A stretch of DNA of 64,000 nucleotides from Isoetes taiwanensis (lineage: Eukaryota > Streptophyta > Lycopodiopsida > Isoetales > Isoetaceae): NCBI GenBank assembly GCA_021234155.1, contig JAJEKV010000081.1, forward strand, positions 368,467-432,466. The letters run 5' to 3'. The position numbers were made by a program, and so were the translations under genes. Positions 21,727 through 31,899 of this stretch are shown piece by piece. Below the pieces are notes generated by a model. The model saw only the letters and a list, made by a program, of their open reading frames with translations. It made no database searches and had not been told where the DNA came from. Positions within the stretch are counted from its first letter, which is position 1. Every line of letters begins with the position of its first letter.

Positions 21727-21974
21727 GTTCATGCTTCACTAAAAATGTTGTGAACGTCTATAACTGTAAAGCAATTCACAGGGTTTTTAGGATTCACAGG
21801 GTTTGGGGTACACAGAAATGTTGTACTAAAAATGCTGCTTCACTAAAAATGTTGTAAACGTTTACAACCTTTGAATATCAACCATTGAATATCAACCATT
21901 GAACATAAATCATTTGAATACCAACCATTGAGTATCAACCATTGAACATTAATCATTAACCAACCATTGAATAT

Positions 21975-23185
21975 TAAATGTGGCCAAGACTTCATGTGGC
22001 CACATTAACCCAATTTGGTAAATGTGGCCAAGATTTCACGCGGGCCACATTAACCAATCTGTTAATGTGGACAAGACTTCATGTGGCCACATTAACCAAA
22101 ATGGGTTAATGTGGTCAACACTTCATGTCGCCACATTAACCCAATTTGTTGAATGTGGCTAAACCTGGCCATGGCCACATTAACCCAATCTGGTTAATGT
22201 GGCCAAGACTTCATGTGGCCACATTAACCCAATTTGGTAAATGTGGCCAAGACTTCACGTGGCCACATTAACCCAATCTGGTTAATGTGGACAAGACTAC
22301 TTGTGGCCACATTAACCCACTGGTTAATGTGGCCAAGACTTCATGTGGCCACATTAACCAAAATGGGTTAATGTGGTCAACACTTCATGTCGCCACATTA
22401 ACCCAATTTGTTGAATGTGGCTAAACCTGGCCATGGCCATATTAACCCAATCTGGTTAATGTGGCCAAGACTTCATGTGGCCACATTAACCCAATTTGGT
22501 AAATGTGGCCAAGACTTCACGTGGCCACATTAACCCAATTTGGTAAATGTGGCCAAGACTTCACGTGGCCACATTAACCAAAATGGGTTAATGTGGTCAA
22601 CACTTCATGTCGCCACATTAACCCAATTTGTTGAATGTGGCTAAACCTGGCCATGGCCACATTAACCCAATCTGGTTAATGTGGCCAAGACTTCATGTGG
22701 CCACATTAACCCAATATGGTAAATGTGGCCAAGACTGACGTGGCCCATTAACCAAAAATGGGTTAATGTGGTCAACACTTCATGTCGCCACATTAACCCA
22801 ATTTGTTGAATGTGGCTAAACACAACCATGGCCACATTAACCCAATCGGTTAATGTGGACAAGACTTCTCAGGGCCACATTAACCCAACGGTTAATGTGG
22901 CCAAGACTTCACGTGGCCACATTAACCAAACCGTAAATGTGGCCAAGACTTCGCGGGCCACATTAACCCATGCGGTTAATGTGGACAAGACTTTCTTGTG
23001 GCCACATTAACCCAACCGGTTAATGTGGCCAAGACTTCACGTGGACACATTAACCCAACGGTAAATGTGGCGAGACTTCACGCGGGCCACATTAACCCAA
23101 TGCGGTTAATGTGGCCAAGACTTCATGTGCCCACATTAACCCAATTTGGTTAATGTTGCCAACACTTCATGTGGCCACATTTTTT
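21975..23185. repeat. Minisatellite array D: alternating inverted units, period about 44 bp
   Basis: Here the unit occurs as dyads. GGTTAATGTGGCCA is followed after a short spacer (AGACTTCATG) by TGGCCACATTAACC, then a short linker, repeating about every 44 bp. Each dyad can form a hairpin. In the last third (22840-23110) the linker AATCTGG is altered to AATCGG, AACGG, AACCGG or TGCGG, which looks like loss at CTG sites. The array lies between the left-oriented and right-oriented arrays. Confidence 0.9.
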
Positions 23186-23337
23186 TTTTTTTAGGCAAGG
23201 TTGGTTCTACATTGCATTTATAAAAGAGACACAACTTTATAAAAGACATGAGTTTGTTTGGCCACAACCTTCACTCTTGAAGATGCCCTTCACACTCTCG
23301 CGAAAACACACTAGAACCAACAAGCTTCTTTTGCCTC

Positions 23338-25250
23338 TTAGGCACTCCACTTTAATGGAACTGGCCTCACCAATGTTTTTCCATTGAAGTCCTCCACGAT
23401 GGGTAGACTGGGTGCAGCAACAGTGTCTAACTTGCAAGTGGTCAATCTCTCCAACTTCAAACTAAGCTCCCGTAGGAGGAAATCTGCCTCCAAAGCAACT
23501 TGTGGGCTACTAGATATGGTCTCCCTAATGCGTGCCATGCTCGCATTTATGCTACTCTCAATTCTTGTGGTGGGGGAAATCTTCTCCTCACCAATGCCAT
23601 CCTCAGGTACAATCTTCTCCTCGCCATTGTCATGCTCCAATCCTGTCACCAATGTGCAAGTATCCTCTGGACTAGATGGTGCCCGGTTATCAAGAAAACC
23701 ATCATCGTATGCCTCTCCAAATACCCTCAAGTTCTCCAAACCGCCAGCTTGAGAACCATGCAATGTTCCACAAACCCTTAAAATGTCCTCCTCACTATAC
23801 TTGGCCATCATTTGGATCACTTTGACCTGGTGTTTGCAAATGTTACCTTTCGTACCCCAAGGGCAGTCACAGGATGACCAGTGCTCATGGGCAACATCCA
23901 CAAGGTAGGGGATAGCCTCTCGGCTAGCATCCCATGCATCCATATTTTGACTCCACACTTCTGCCCTCCCTTCTTTGAAGTTCAACCATCTAACAGCCTC
24001 ATCAGGAATGACACGTGCCCCTATAATTGCTGTCTCAACTATGTGCTCCTGTCTCTTATTCACTTTGAAACCCTCATCCTTCTTGAACCTGTCATAAAGA
24101 AGGTGTGTTTCCAATCTACAAGTGAGCATGTAGATCAACCAATCAATCCTCCTACCTCTCAAGCATGCTTCAAACCCCTAGCTTTCTCTTCATTTGGTTG
24201 TGATAAGCCTCTATAGCCGCATTTGTCTCTTGGTTGGTATGAGGATAGATTCTTGTAGCAATGATCCAAGTGGTGATGTTCTTAGTCCAAGTCCTGTTCA
24301 TGTACTTAACAACCCTCTTCCAAGATTTGTATTTCTCCTTGAACTCATCCAATAGCCTCAAAGCTTCCCTCTCACAAGCATCCACATAATCCTTACCAAA
24401 TCTTCCATCCGCTTCCACATGTGTGTTATACATTATGTGGCCAAGGTCCTTAAACATCTCCCCTCTAACCTTCTTGTTCTTCACATGCTTCAAGAGCATT
24501 TTCATCCAATTTCTCCTCACATGCCAAATGCACAATTGTATTCTAGAATTAGGCCAAACCTTTTCCAATGCATTAATCTCGCTTTGGCATCATCAACAAT
24601 AAAACAAGAGGGTTGCCAAGTGGGATCCACAAAGATGGATGTGATTCTTCAATGCAAAGAGCCAAGGTCGGATGTCCTCTTCTCGCCTGGGCTAGACGTG
24701 AGAACCCAAGCAACGGGTACACCATTTCCATGACCATCGATACTAGCAAGGTGTAAAAGGGCTATAGCAATGGTCGCTTTTGTCTTGAAAGTTGAGTCCA
24801 TTGCTACAAAGCATCATTCTTGCCATGTTCTAAGAGAATCTTCATCTGAAAGGGAGTGATTATCCCTAGAGTAAATGGTACACCTTCTTGGTACAAGAAC
24901 ACGGACGGGTGCAATCCTACCCACATCCTTACACTCAAAGCAACGCCCTCGTGTAACATCCAAGTGTCCAATGCTATCTTCCTAGACAAATTGTAGAGAT
25001 CATCCATGTGAAGGAATTGATCTCTATTCTTCACATTATTCGGATCCATCTTCTTCTTTAGAGCCCATTGCTCTTCATCGTCAGATACCTCCCGTGGGTT
25101 GTGATTCTCAGATCAACTAATTCCTCGCCCAATCTTTCTTCTCCTTTGATAACCAAGGAGCTAGTTCGTGCCCGTCTTCGCATTATTCGAGGATCATTAA
25201 CACCATGACATACTTTGCCTTCCAAAGTCAATGTGTTCCATCTCATGAAA
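23338..25250 (-). pseudogene. MULE transposase with SWIM zinc finger, probably of the 20-kb element (frame broken)
   Basis: On the minus strand the protein reads from about 25246. An N-terminal segment contains KNRDQFLHMDDLYNLSRK and LHEGVALSVRMWVGLHPSVF. The first catalytic Asp region is MDSTFKTKATIAIALLHL (about 24790), the second is PSCFIVDDAKA (about 24600), and then come IQLCIWHVRRNWMK and ETNAAIEAYHNQMKR with a candidate Glu (about 24190). The SWIM finger reads CDCPWGTKGNICKHQVK (about 23830-23880). The gene ends with TAA-type stop context at 23338. There are frame changes near 24170 and 24580-24800. It differs from the nested-copy transposase and lies near the right end of the 20-kb element, facing inward, so it probably belongs to it. 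SWIM domains are standard in MULE and FAR1-like proteins. Confidence 0.82.
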
Positions 25251-25542
25251 GGTTATTTTGGTGCATTCGGGAGGATTCAAATACAATTGTTTTCGTCAAA
25301 ATGGCACCTACACCCTCTCTTGATGCTCGTACCTCTCGTCTCTTTGAGTATGATGGGTCAATCCTCTTTGCTTCAGCAACCATAGCTTTGGTTGTTTTCT
25401 CCTTCACTTCACGACGTTGTTTTTATGAGATCTTTTGGCCCATAGGCACAAGTGGTAAAAAAAACAAAAAGCCACACTTCAATTCTTTGGTGAAACATTC
25501 AAACATATATGTACTAACAAGCCATTAATTAACTACCATAAT

Positions 25543-25830
25543 AGGGCCACATTAACCACTATTACTAAGTAAGTCCACATTAACCACATTAACCACCACT
25601 TAGGGCCCTACAATAACTATGGCCACATTATCAACTTCTAAAGGCCACATTAACCACTACAATCGAAAGCCACATTAACCACTTATTAAACCACCGCTAA
25701 TGCCTGAGGCAACAGACTATGGCCACATTAACCATCACTCAGCTCAAACACTACCACCCTTTCCTAAACTTACCACCACTACCAACCCACGCGAAATTTA
25801 AGAGCTTGGGTATGGCCACATTAACCGACA
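25543..25830 (-). repeat. Minisatellite array E, right-end orientation
   Basis: About ten dispersed copies of GGCCACATTAACCACTA, i.e. the unit inverted relative to arrays A and C and matching the orientation of the right terminal repeat. Spacing is irregular, with unique sequence between copies. Confidence 0.8.
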
Positions 25831-26380
25831 ACTGACCTCACGATCTTCAGATAGGCATGCTCGTCAACGCGCTTCTTTGCCTCTCCGCTCTCTGACGGGA
25901 CCATTGCTTATAAAATGTAGTATTAAACCCGGATATTTTCGCCCCCGCTGATGAAGTCTCAAACTCTGTTATTTGGAATATAGCAGCAAGGAACGAAAGA
26001 ATGAGCCACTCTTTGGGACTGTGGTGGTGAGTTTCCATTTCCCATGTCGATCCTTCCTTGAAAACGGGCCTGGGGAGGATCTTGAATGGGGAGGATCTGT
26101 AATTCGAGATAATTAATTTGCTTACAGCGTTTTAGGAAAGAAATGAAAAGCAAACAATTCAAAGCTTACCTTTCGACCTCCGGGATCGGTCGATGCCGGC
26201 CGCCATCTCCTACAACAACAACCCGACCTAATTCAAGTCCCTAAGGGGAATGGGTAGAAGGGGATTTCTGAAATTCTCATCCAAAGCGAATTTCTTCCAC
26301 GGCAAGGCATTTCACAATGTCGATGCTAAGCGGTTGAAAGATTTTGCTCTCGAACTATCCATTTCGTGAAGAGGACGCTA
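25831..26380. other. No gene seen
   Basis: Subterminal region of the 20-kb MULE. Open frames on the minus strand are short and without signatures. Confidence 0.5.
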
Positions 26381-26586
26381 ATGATTCAAGTGACTTGGGC
26401 AGGTACGGTGGGCAGGCAGGTTGCAGTTCTTAATGGGGATGGATGGATCGCACGGCAAGCAAAGCATGGAATATACATATCCCCTTCGCCCGGACTTCGC
26501 GATGGGCATCCGGAACCCCTGCCCCATGAATGGGGTATGGCGGCTGAAGCCCATGCCCATCGATGGGGATGTCGGGAATGAGTGGC

Positions 26587-26643
26587 TGATAACGGGAAAT
26601 CTGGCCACATTAACCAGATCCCGCTTGAGATATACGGACTTCC
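26587..26643 (-). repeat. Right terminal inverted repeat of the 20-kb MULE
   Basis: Reverse complement of 6570-6626 over 57 bp. It contains CTGGCCACATTAACCAG, the inverted satellite core. Weaker similarity to the left end, including a shared CCATTCATGGGGCAG, continues inward to about 26400. Confidence 0.9.
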
Positions 26644-26652
26644 CTGTCTTCT
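26644..26652. repeat. Right target-site duplication of the 20-kb MULE
   Basis: CTGTCTTCT, identical to 6561-6569. Confidence 0.9.
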
Positions 26653-27062
26653 TATGAATATCTCAAAAACCTGCCCCCTTTATCTCTGTTTTTCTATGTT
26701 TGCAGCTGCTTTTTGTTGTTGGGTTAAGCTGCACTACATCACTATATTTCTTGGCATGAATGGAATGTTACTTGCCATCTAAAGCCTAAAGTCTGCTCAA
26801 TCCGGTGCAATTAGGTAATGGCAGTTTTCGCTTCAAGATGGATGTGAACGCTTTTTCTTAACTTTTGTAGAACTTGGTGCATAGTTGATGCATCAACTGG
26901 TTTTAAGTTGAGATTTGAAGTAACTTTTCTTGAATTATGCTGACATATAGTGTCTCGTATTGATACCAACAAGTTTTTAATTACGCTTCTGAGGTAATAA
27001 TCCTATTTGGGCAGGTAAAGTTCTGATGTGAACTGGGAATTATGATGGACATATAGCTTCAA

Positions 27063-27161
27063 ATGGCTGTGACTAGTCAGGGTTTCCTTGGGGTGACAGA
27101 GCCCACATCAACAGCCGGTCCATCAGAAGTTGATTTGATAAGGACCCGAGAATTGGAAAAG
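27063..27161 (+). pseudogene. Orphan first coding exon of a nuclear poly(A) polymerase
   Basis: ATG at 27063 opens a 33-codon exon ending in KKG-type donor context (GAAAAG then GTTTGT at 27162). The product matches the conserved start of plant nuclear poly(A) polymerases: FLGVTEPTSTAGPSEVDL and then RTRELEK. That enzyme adds poly(A) tails to pre-mRNA 3' ends. The next exon of the family (the segment leading to the nucleotidyltransferase domain) is not found anywhere downstream. Other genes and transposons follow, so this is either a truncated gene or a captured fragment. An upstream leader intron is plausible around 26800-27015. Confidence 0.7.
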
Positions 27162-27664
27162 GTTTGTTAGTTCTCTTAGAATGGAGAGTTTTTTAAGTAT
27201 TATGCTACTCACAAGGAACGCCAAGGCATCTAGAATGCCATTTCAATCACTGAAATTATCTGCGTACAAGAGTCATTCCAGTACTCATGTCTTTTGTTAC
27301 AAGACATCTTTCTGCACCCTTCTTTGCAATTCTAGCCTATCCACCTAGCATCTCCACCTCAGTGGCATTAAAAAAAGCCGTTGGATCTTCATTTTCCAAA
27401 ATCTAAGGTTGAGAAAATTAGAAAATAGCCAAGAAAAAGACACGCAGATACCAGAGGGCACCAGTTTGATTCCTTCAGATCATCCATGTTGTTCCGTTTT
27501 CCTTTTTAGATTAGACCCGAGTTTCACATCTGCCTCATTTGGTTCGACCTAGCGTGAAACAACCAACAAAGGGAGCAAATCTCTGTACAAGCCTTTTCGG
27601 CCATGGCCAAGGGAACAAGGATCCTCAGCATTAGTATGGGGTATCAAAGGCCTTTGAAGGATCG

Positions 27665-28487
27665 TCCGAGTTTGTGCACTAAAATACCACATGGATCCTG
27701 TTCTGACGCCAAGAATGCATGTCTATTCTGGTATGGAAACTGGAAGGCCTCCGACAAGCAGATTATCAAGGATTTCTGCACTCTATATTTGCAAAAACAG
27801 AGGAAGAACCACCTGTGGCAAAATGGTGGCAGACTATAAGGCTTTACACAGATATGGCCAAGAAGCACGAAGCCTACTACTCACATGGCCATAGTCTGAC
27901 AAGGTTAAGTGTTCAAGAAGTGATAAAATCTACACTAAAAGAAAATGGTGATACTGTGCCAGTAAATTCACATGGAGGTTTGTATCTAGTACTTACTTCT
28001 GAGGATGTAGAAATGCAAGAGCTTGCAGGACAGTATGTGGATTTCATTACTTTACATTTCCTTCAATAGGTGGATCCACTTTGCCATATGCTTGGATAGG
28101 TCATTCAGGAAAGGAATGTCCAAAAGTCTGTGCGTACCCTTTTGCAGTTCCTTCTTATATGATGAATACCAAACCTATGAAATCACCCAGTAAGAATATT
28201 GGTGTGGATGTGATGATCAGTGTGCTTGGCCATGAACTTGCAGAAATTTCTTCCAACCCTTTGATGTCTGGTATGTTGGCCAGGATGCTACTGCTCCTAC
28301 AGAAATAGCAGACCTTTTTGAAGGAATCTTTGGCAGTGGTGGAGGTGGTGGCTACCTTGGTGGTGTCCTTACTGACCATAATGAAGCTAGCTTCAACATA
28401 CATGGTATCAAAGGCTGGAAATATCTTGTTCAATCAATTTGGAGCCCAGTTTTAAATGCCTATTCAGGTCCTAATGCTCTTGCTTGA
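27665..28487 (+). pseudogene. EXORDIUM-like (phosphate-induced protein 1 family) pseudogene
   Basis: EXORDIUM-like proteins are secreted plant proteins linked to growth and carbon-limited responses. Family landmarks are spread over several frames. MDPVLTPRMHVY and FWYGNWKASDKQIIKDF lie at 27691-27780. PVAKWWQTIRLYTD to LYLVLTSEDVEMQE lie at 27800-28020. LPYAWIGHSGKECPKVCAYPF and GVDVMISVLGHELAE lie at 28080-28260. A final piece with FGSGGGGGYLGGVLTDHNEASF and GIKGWKYLVQSIW ends at TGA 28485-28487. At least four frame changes are needed. The signal-peptide part is not visible. It lies within the Helitron-like segment, in the element's sense orientation, as is common for Helitron-captured genes. 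Confidence 0.8.
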
Positions 28488-28489
28488 TC

Positions 28490-30212
28490 TCATTCTGATC
28501 TTGTTCCGTTTGTCTATACTGTTTGAAAGAGTACACATTTAAAGTATAAATTGATTATGTAAATCATGCTACTATACCTAAACCAGTAGCACATCGTAGC
28601 TAAGAGAGGATTTCTTGTTCTGATATAAGTTTTTTTTTTCAGTAACACTTTCTTCAATTTGTCTTTCCTTGTGTTGTTTAAACATGACGCTTTTTTAGTT
28701 TAGAATCAGAACAAATCTGTTTTCAGTTCCTCGCTCAGATTAATTACCCAAAACCTGAATGGTTTCTGCTTTTAAGCATTGGAACAATGGATCTGTTTAA
28801 AACCACTGCACAAACAAGTGGTATCGCACTGAAATTCTCATAGGATCTTGTACAAAGGATGGACTTTAATGTATCCTCATGTTTCTTGCACTAGAGTTGA
28901 GATTTCTAGCAATATAAATATGAAAATGCTCGTCTTTTCTTCTAGAATGATAAGCCCACCAAAGTGCTCCTTTTATGTTGATTGAAACCTGACTGATCAC
29001 ACGCACTTGTGTTTTCTTCTACCATCTTCTTTGTACTTGAAGCATAAGCTGATCCTCTATCTTATTTTTTCCTTACAATGCCTTCTCACTTGTTCAATGT
29101 AATGCTCTTGATGATTACGAAAGCATCTTGTTGTACAAATCATGGACTACATATATTGCTGCCAGTCTATTCTAAGAACTGCTAGCATTGATGATCTATA
29201 ATTTAATGTAACCTCTTAAGCAATGCTTTTTTAATTCTCAAGAAGATGACTCATCATGAAACTAGCAAAGCTTACAAAATTGATGCGACTTACAAAATTG
29301 ATGCGAAATGAGCTTGTAATATGATGCAAAATATCTTGTAATATTATCCATTCTAATCTTGTGATATTATCAATTCTGTGAAGACTATTTATAGCTTCTT
29401 ACTATATAATTCATCTAACTTCCATGCTTAATATTGCAAGTTTTTTTGAGAGCACAAATTAACATATGGGCTTCATTAAACTAGTCAAATAGTTTTTACG
29501 GAAGAATCTGGATAAGCCAACCCAATCATCTTATGCATACTTGACAAATTCACAATCGACAGCAGCTCAAGGAAGCAACCTGAACATAGTGTTCTTAGAT
29601 CATGGAGGAATTGAACAATATGCCAATAGTCTACAAGTTGTAACCATATATGCTTAATTTATTGTCATGCAGACCAACTATGAAGAAATACATACGCCAA
29701 ACGAGAAACTTAAGGCATATGATTTACCAACTCAAAACAAATTCAAACAAGAAAATGGCCCCAGACATTCTTGACCTTTAATGGTCTACCGGTCAAAGAG
29801 TACTAAAAACATCTGAAAACCGAATTAACTTTTCTAAAACTTTCACAACATGAAGAATAAGAAATCTAACCAATTCTAGGTTTTTAATACAAAACAATAC
29901 CTTGCCAAAACCTTCTGGTGTGCCTTTTGCTAGTTTATATTATTCATCTTCTTCAAAATTATGAAGATATAAACACCTACAAATAACCATTTCTCTGCTT
30001 GCATGGTGTCTTTCCCAATTAAGATATAGGATTTCGAACTCTTAATAATTTATATTTTCTAAATTAAAAGAAATTTGATTTATTTCCTGAGCAAGAATTG
30101 CTAAACTCCACTTATTGAATATGGATGAATGGTAGGAGCATTTCTTCCTCTCCCTCCAATGTACAATGGTACGTTGAATGTCTTTCTTTTTGTTGGTATT
30201 GTAAACACACAT
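28490..30212. other. No gene seen
   Basis: AT-rich non-coding sequence inside the Helitron-like segment. A small repeat, CTTACAAAATTGATGCGA, occurs twice near 29270-29305. Confidence 0.6.
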
Positions 30213-30425
30213 CCTTGATTGTCATAGTTGCTCATATTCTTTTCCTATAATTCAAATACATATCGAGGAAAACCCATAATATTACATACTATTTTACATG
30301 AATGAAGGGGACAATAGAGGGATCACTTGATTGTCAGGGTTGCTCACATTCTTTTCCTTTGTCCAAATACGTGTCAAAGAAAACCATAACATTACATCCT
30401 ATTTTGTATAAGAAGGGGGCAACAA
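30213..30425. repeat. Tandem duplication, period about 114 bp
   Basis: Two diverged copies of a block containing CTTGATTGTCA, TTGCTCA(T/C)ATTCTTTTCCT and ATATTACAT/ACATTACAT lie head to tail shortly before the Helitron 3' end. Confidence 0.7.
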
Positions 30426-30704
30426 ATTACTTGGCATGTTGAAACACGAGCAGCTGGGAGCAAGCCAAATGTTGCAGTGGAGATGCCCAAAGTTTTGTAT
30501 ATGAAATACATCTAGCAGGAATACAAAAAGTGTGCTTCATTGTTGCTCCCACAATCTTCAAATGAAAATTTCTATGCTTCAAATCTTTTTTGAGTATTAA
30601 ACAACTAACTTGGACAATAACTTGAACAAGCAAAATTGACAACCCTACATATGTTCCTAAACCCTACATGTTATTCCTACATTCTACAATAAAATTGTAT
30701 TTAC

Positions 30705-30732
30705 GCCCGGCAACGCCGGGCACCATAACTAG
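30705..30732 (+). repeat. Helitron 3' terminus: hairpin plus CTAG
   Basis: A perfect 7-bp stem (GCCCGGC, loop AAC, GCCGGGC), then ACCATAACTAG, then host T. Stem, spacing and CTRR end match the Helitron rule. Confidence 0.75.
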
Positions 30733-31189
30733 TTGTGTATTAATTTTAGATTATCATCTGTTTTATCAGCTAGAGTTAAACAATGCATTAGAGGTAACCA
30801 GTATTTAAGTATTTTTCTTCTTTTAGGCTGCCATTGTCTCTAAAAGCAGATAAACTTTTGTAAGACGTGGGCTTCGAGGTCTGTAGGGAGACCATCAGTA
30901 TTGTTAATTCCATTGGATGATCTGGGAGGCTCATTTGGTAAAAGCAGTATAAATACAGGATGCTCAATTGGTATCTACCTCTCTCTGAATTTCGAGTGGA
31001 ATAATGTAGTTTAGATGCATGGATTTAGGAATGTTGCAACTTGACTTTGTAAGTCTGGAACAATAAAAGCAGTACTTCGAATTTTGGATGTCGCAGTTCT
31101 AAATAATCTTCATTTACTTTTATGTCAGTTTTTCCCTTTTGCAAATATGTTCCAAAACAAGAGCTACGACAAAAGGGAGACATATCCAT

Positions 31190-31880
31190 GCTCATATTAT
31201 GAAGATGACCCCAGTTCAGGTACCTCAGTAGGCAATGCTCTAATCACTATGTATGTCAAGTGTGGAAGTGTTTTAGAAGTATATTATATGTTTGATGAAT
31301 GCCAGTTGGAGATGTCTCAACATGGACGACAATGATATCAGGATATACAAAATGTGAAGAAGGCTATTATGCTACTAGGATTTTTAATGGGATGCAGCAC
31401 AGAATGGCTTGATGCCAAACCAAGTACTTACTTAAGTGTCTTACCTGCATGTATTAGTGTTAGTCTGCTTGTCTCTGGAAAATACATACATGCATCTATA
31501 GGCTTATGTTTTTGTAAGTACTGCACTTGTTGATATGTACCAAGTGTGGGAGCATAGAAAATGCATGGCCAGTGTTTGTGATAGTAATACTTGTAAGGGG
31601 CATTGTTGTCTGAAATTTGTTCATATCAGCTTGTGATGATATCAGTGAAATTACTATGATGTTTTCACATATGCAACAGGATAGTTTGAAACTAGATAAT
31701 ATTATATAACTTACTGAGGTCAGAAGCTATTGTTAAAGGGTGGACAAGATTTAAACATGCATTTAGGAAGTGCTCTTATTGACATGTGTGCCAAATGTGG
31801 GGATCTTGAAATTGCATGCCAGATATTTGATAAAATGCCTACTAAAAAATGTAGTCCTGGTTGGGAAGCAGTATTATGAA
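31190..31880 (+). pseudogene. Pentatricopeptide repeat (PPR) protein pseudogene
   Basis: PPR proteins bind organellar RNA. Degenerate repeat units read in changing frames: GNALITMYVKCGSVLEVYYM (about 31230-31290), a TMISGYTKCEEGYYATRIF-like piece (about 31330-31390), ALVDMY and KCGSIENAW (about 31520-31570), and GSALIDMCAKCGDLEIACQI with FDKMPTK (about 31760-31845). Stops and frame changes separate them. It resembles the PLS type that carries DYW tails in plants, but no tail is seen. Confidence 0.75.
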
Positions 31881-31899
31881 CATGTATGATGTAAGAAAG

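Larger units (their letters stand above)
6570..26643. mobile_element. 20-kb Mutator-like element (MULE) carrying genes, satellites and two nested MULEs
   Basis: The element is 20,074 bp long. Its ends are inverted copies of each other over 57 bp (6570-6626 and 26587-26643), and weaker inverted similarity continues inward for about 100 bp more. A perfect 9-bp duplication flanks it. It contains a MULE transposase with SWIM zinc finger near its right end (23338-25250, -), which may be its own. It also contains three other genes or fragments (7125-7699, 12923-15239, 20885-21335), five minisatellite arrays, and two younger MULEs of another family. Without the nested copies it would be about 13.5 kb. 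Long terminal repeats plus transposase plus extra genes fit a MULE that has acquired host sequence, but no donor locus is visible here. Confidence 0.88.
27333..30732 (+). mobile_element. Helitron-like element with captured gene
   Basis: The 3' end is clear. A GCCCGGC/GCCGGGC hairpin at 30705-30721 is followed by 11 bases ending in CTAG at 30732, and then T, the canonical Helitron terminus and insertion context. The 5' boundary is a guess: TCTAGCCTATCCAC at about 27333 is shared with a similar sequence at about 6051, with about 110 bp of loose alignment. The interior holds a broken EXORDIUM-like gene. No Rep/helicase is present, so it would be non-autonomous. If the 5' end lies further left, the poly(A) polymerase exon could also be inside. 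Confidence 0.5.

Noticed and set aside
22662-23010. Plus and minus frames of about 66 codons in array D
   Set aside because: Periodic peptide repeats produced by the satellite unit.
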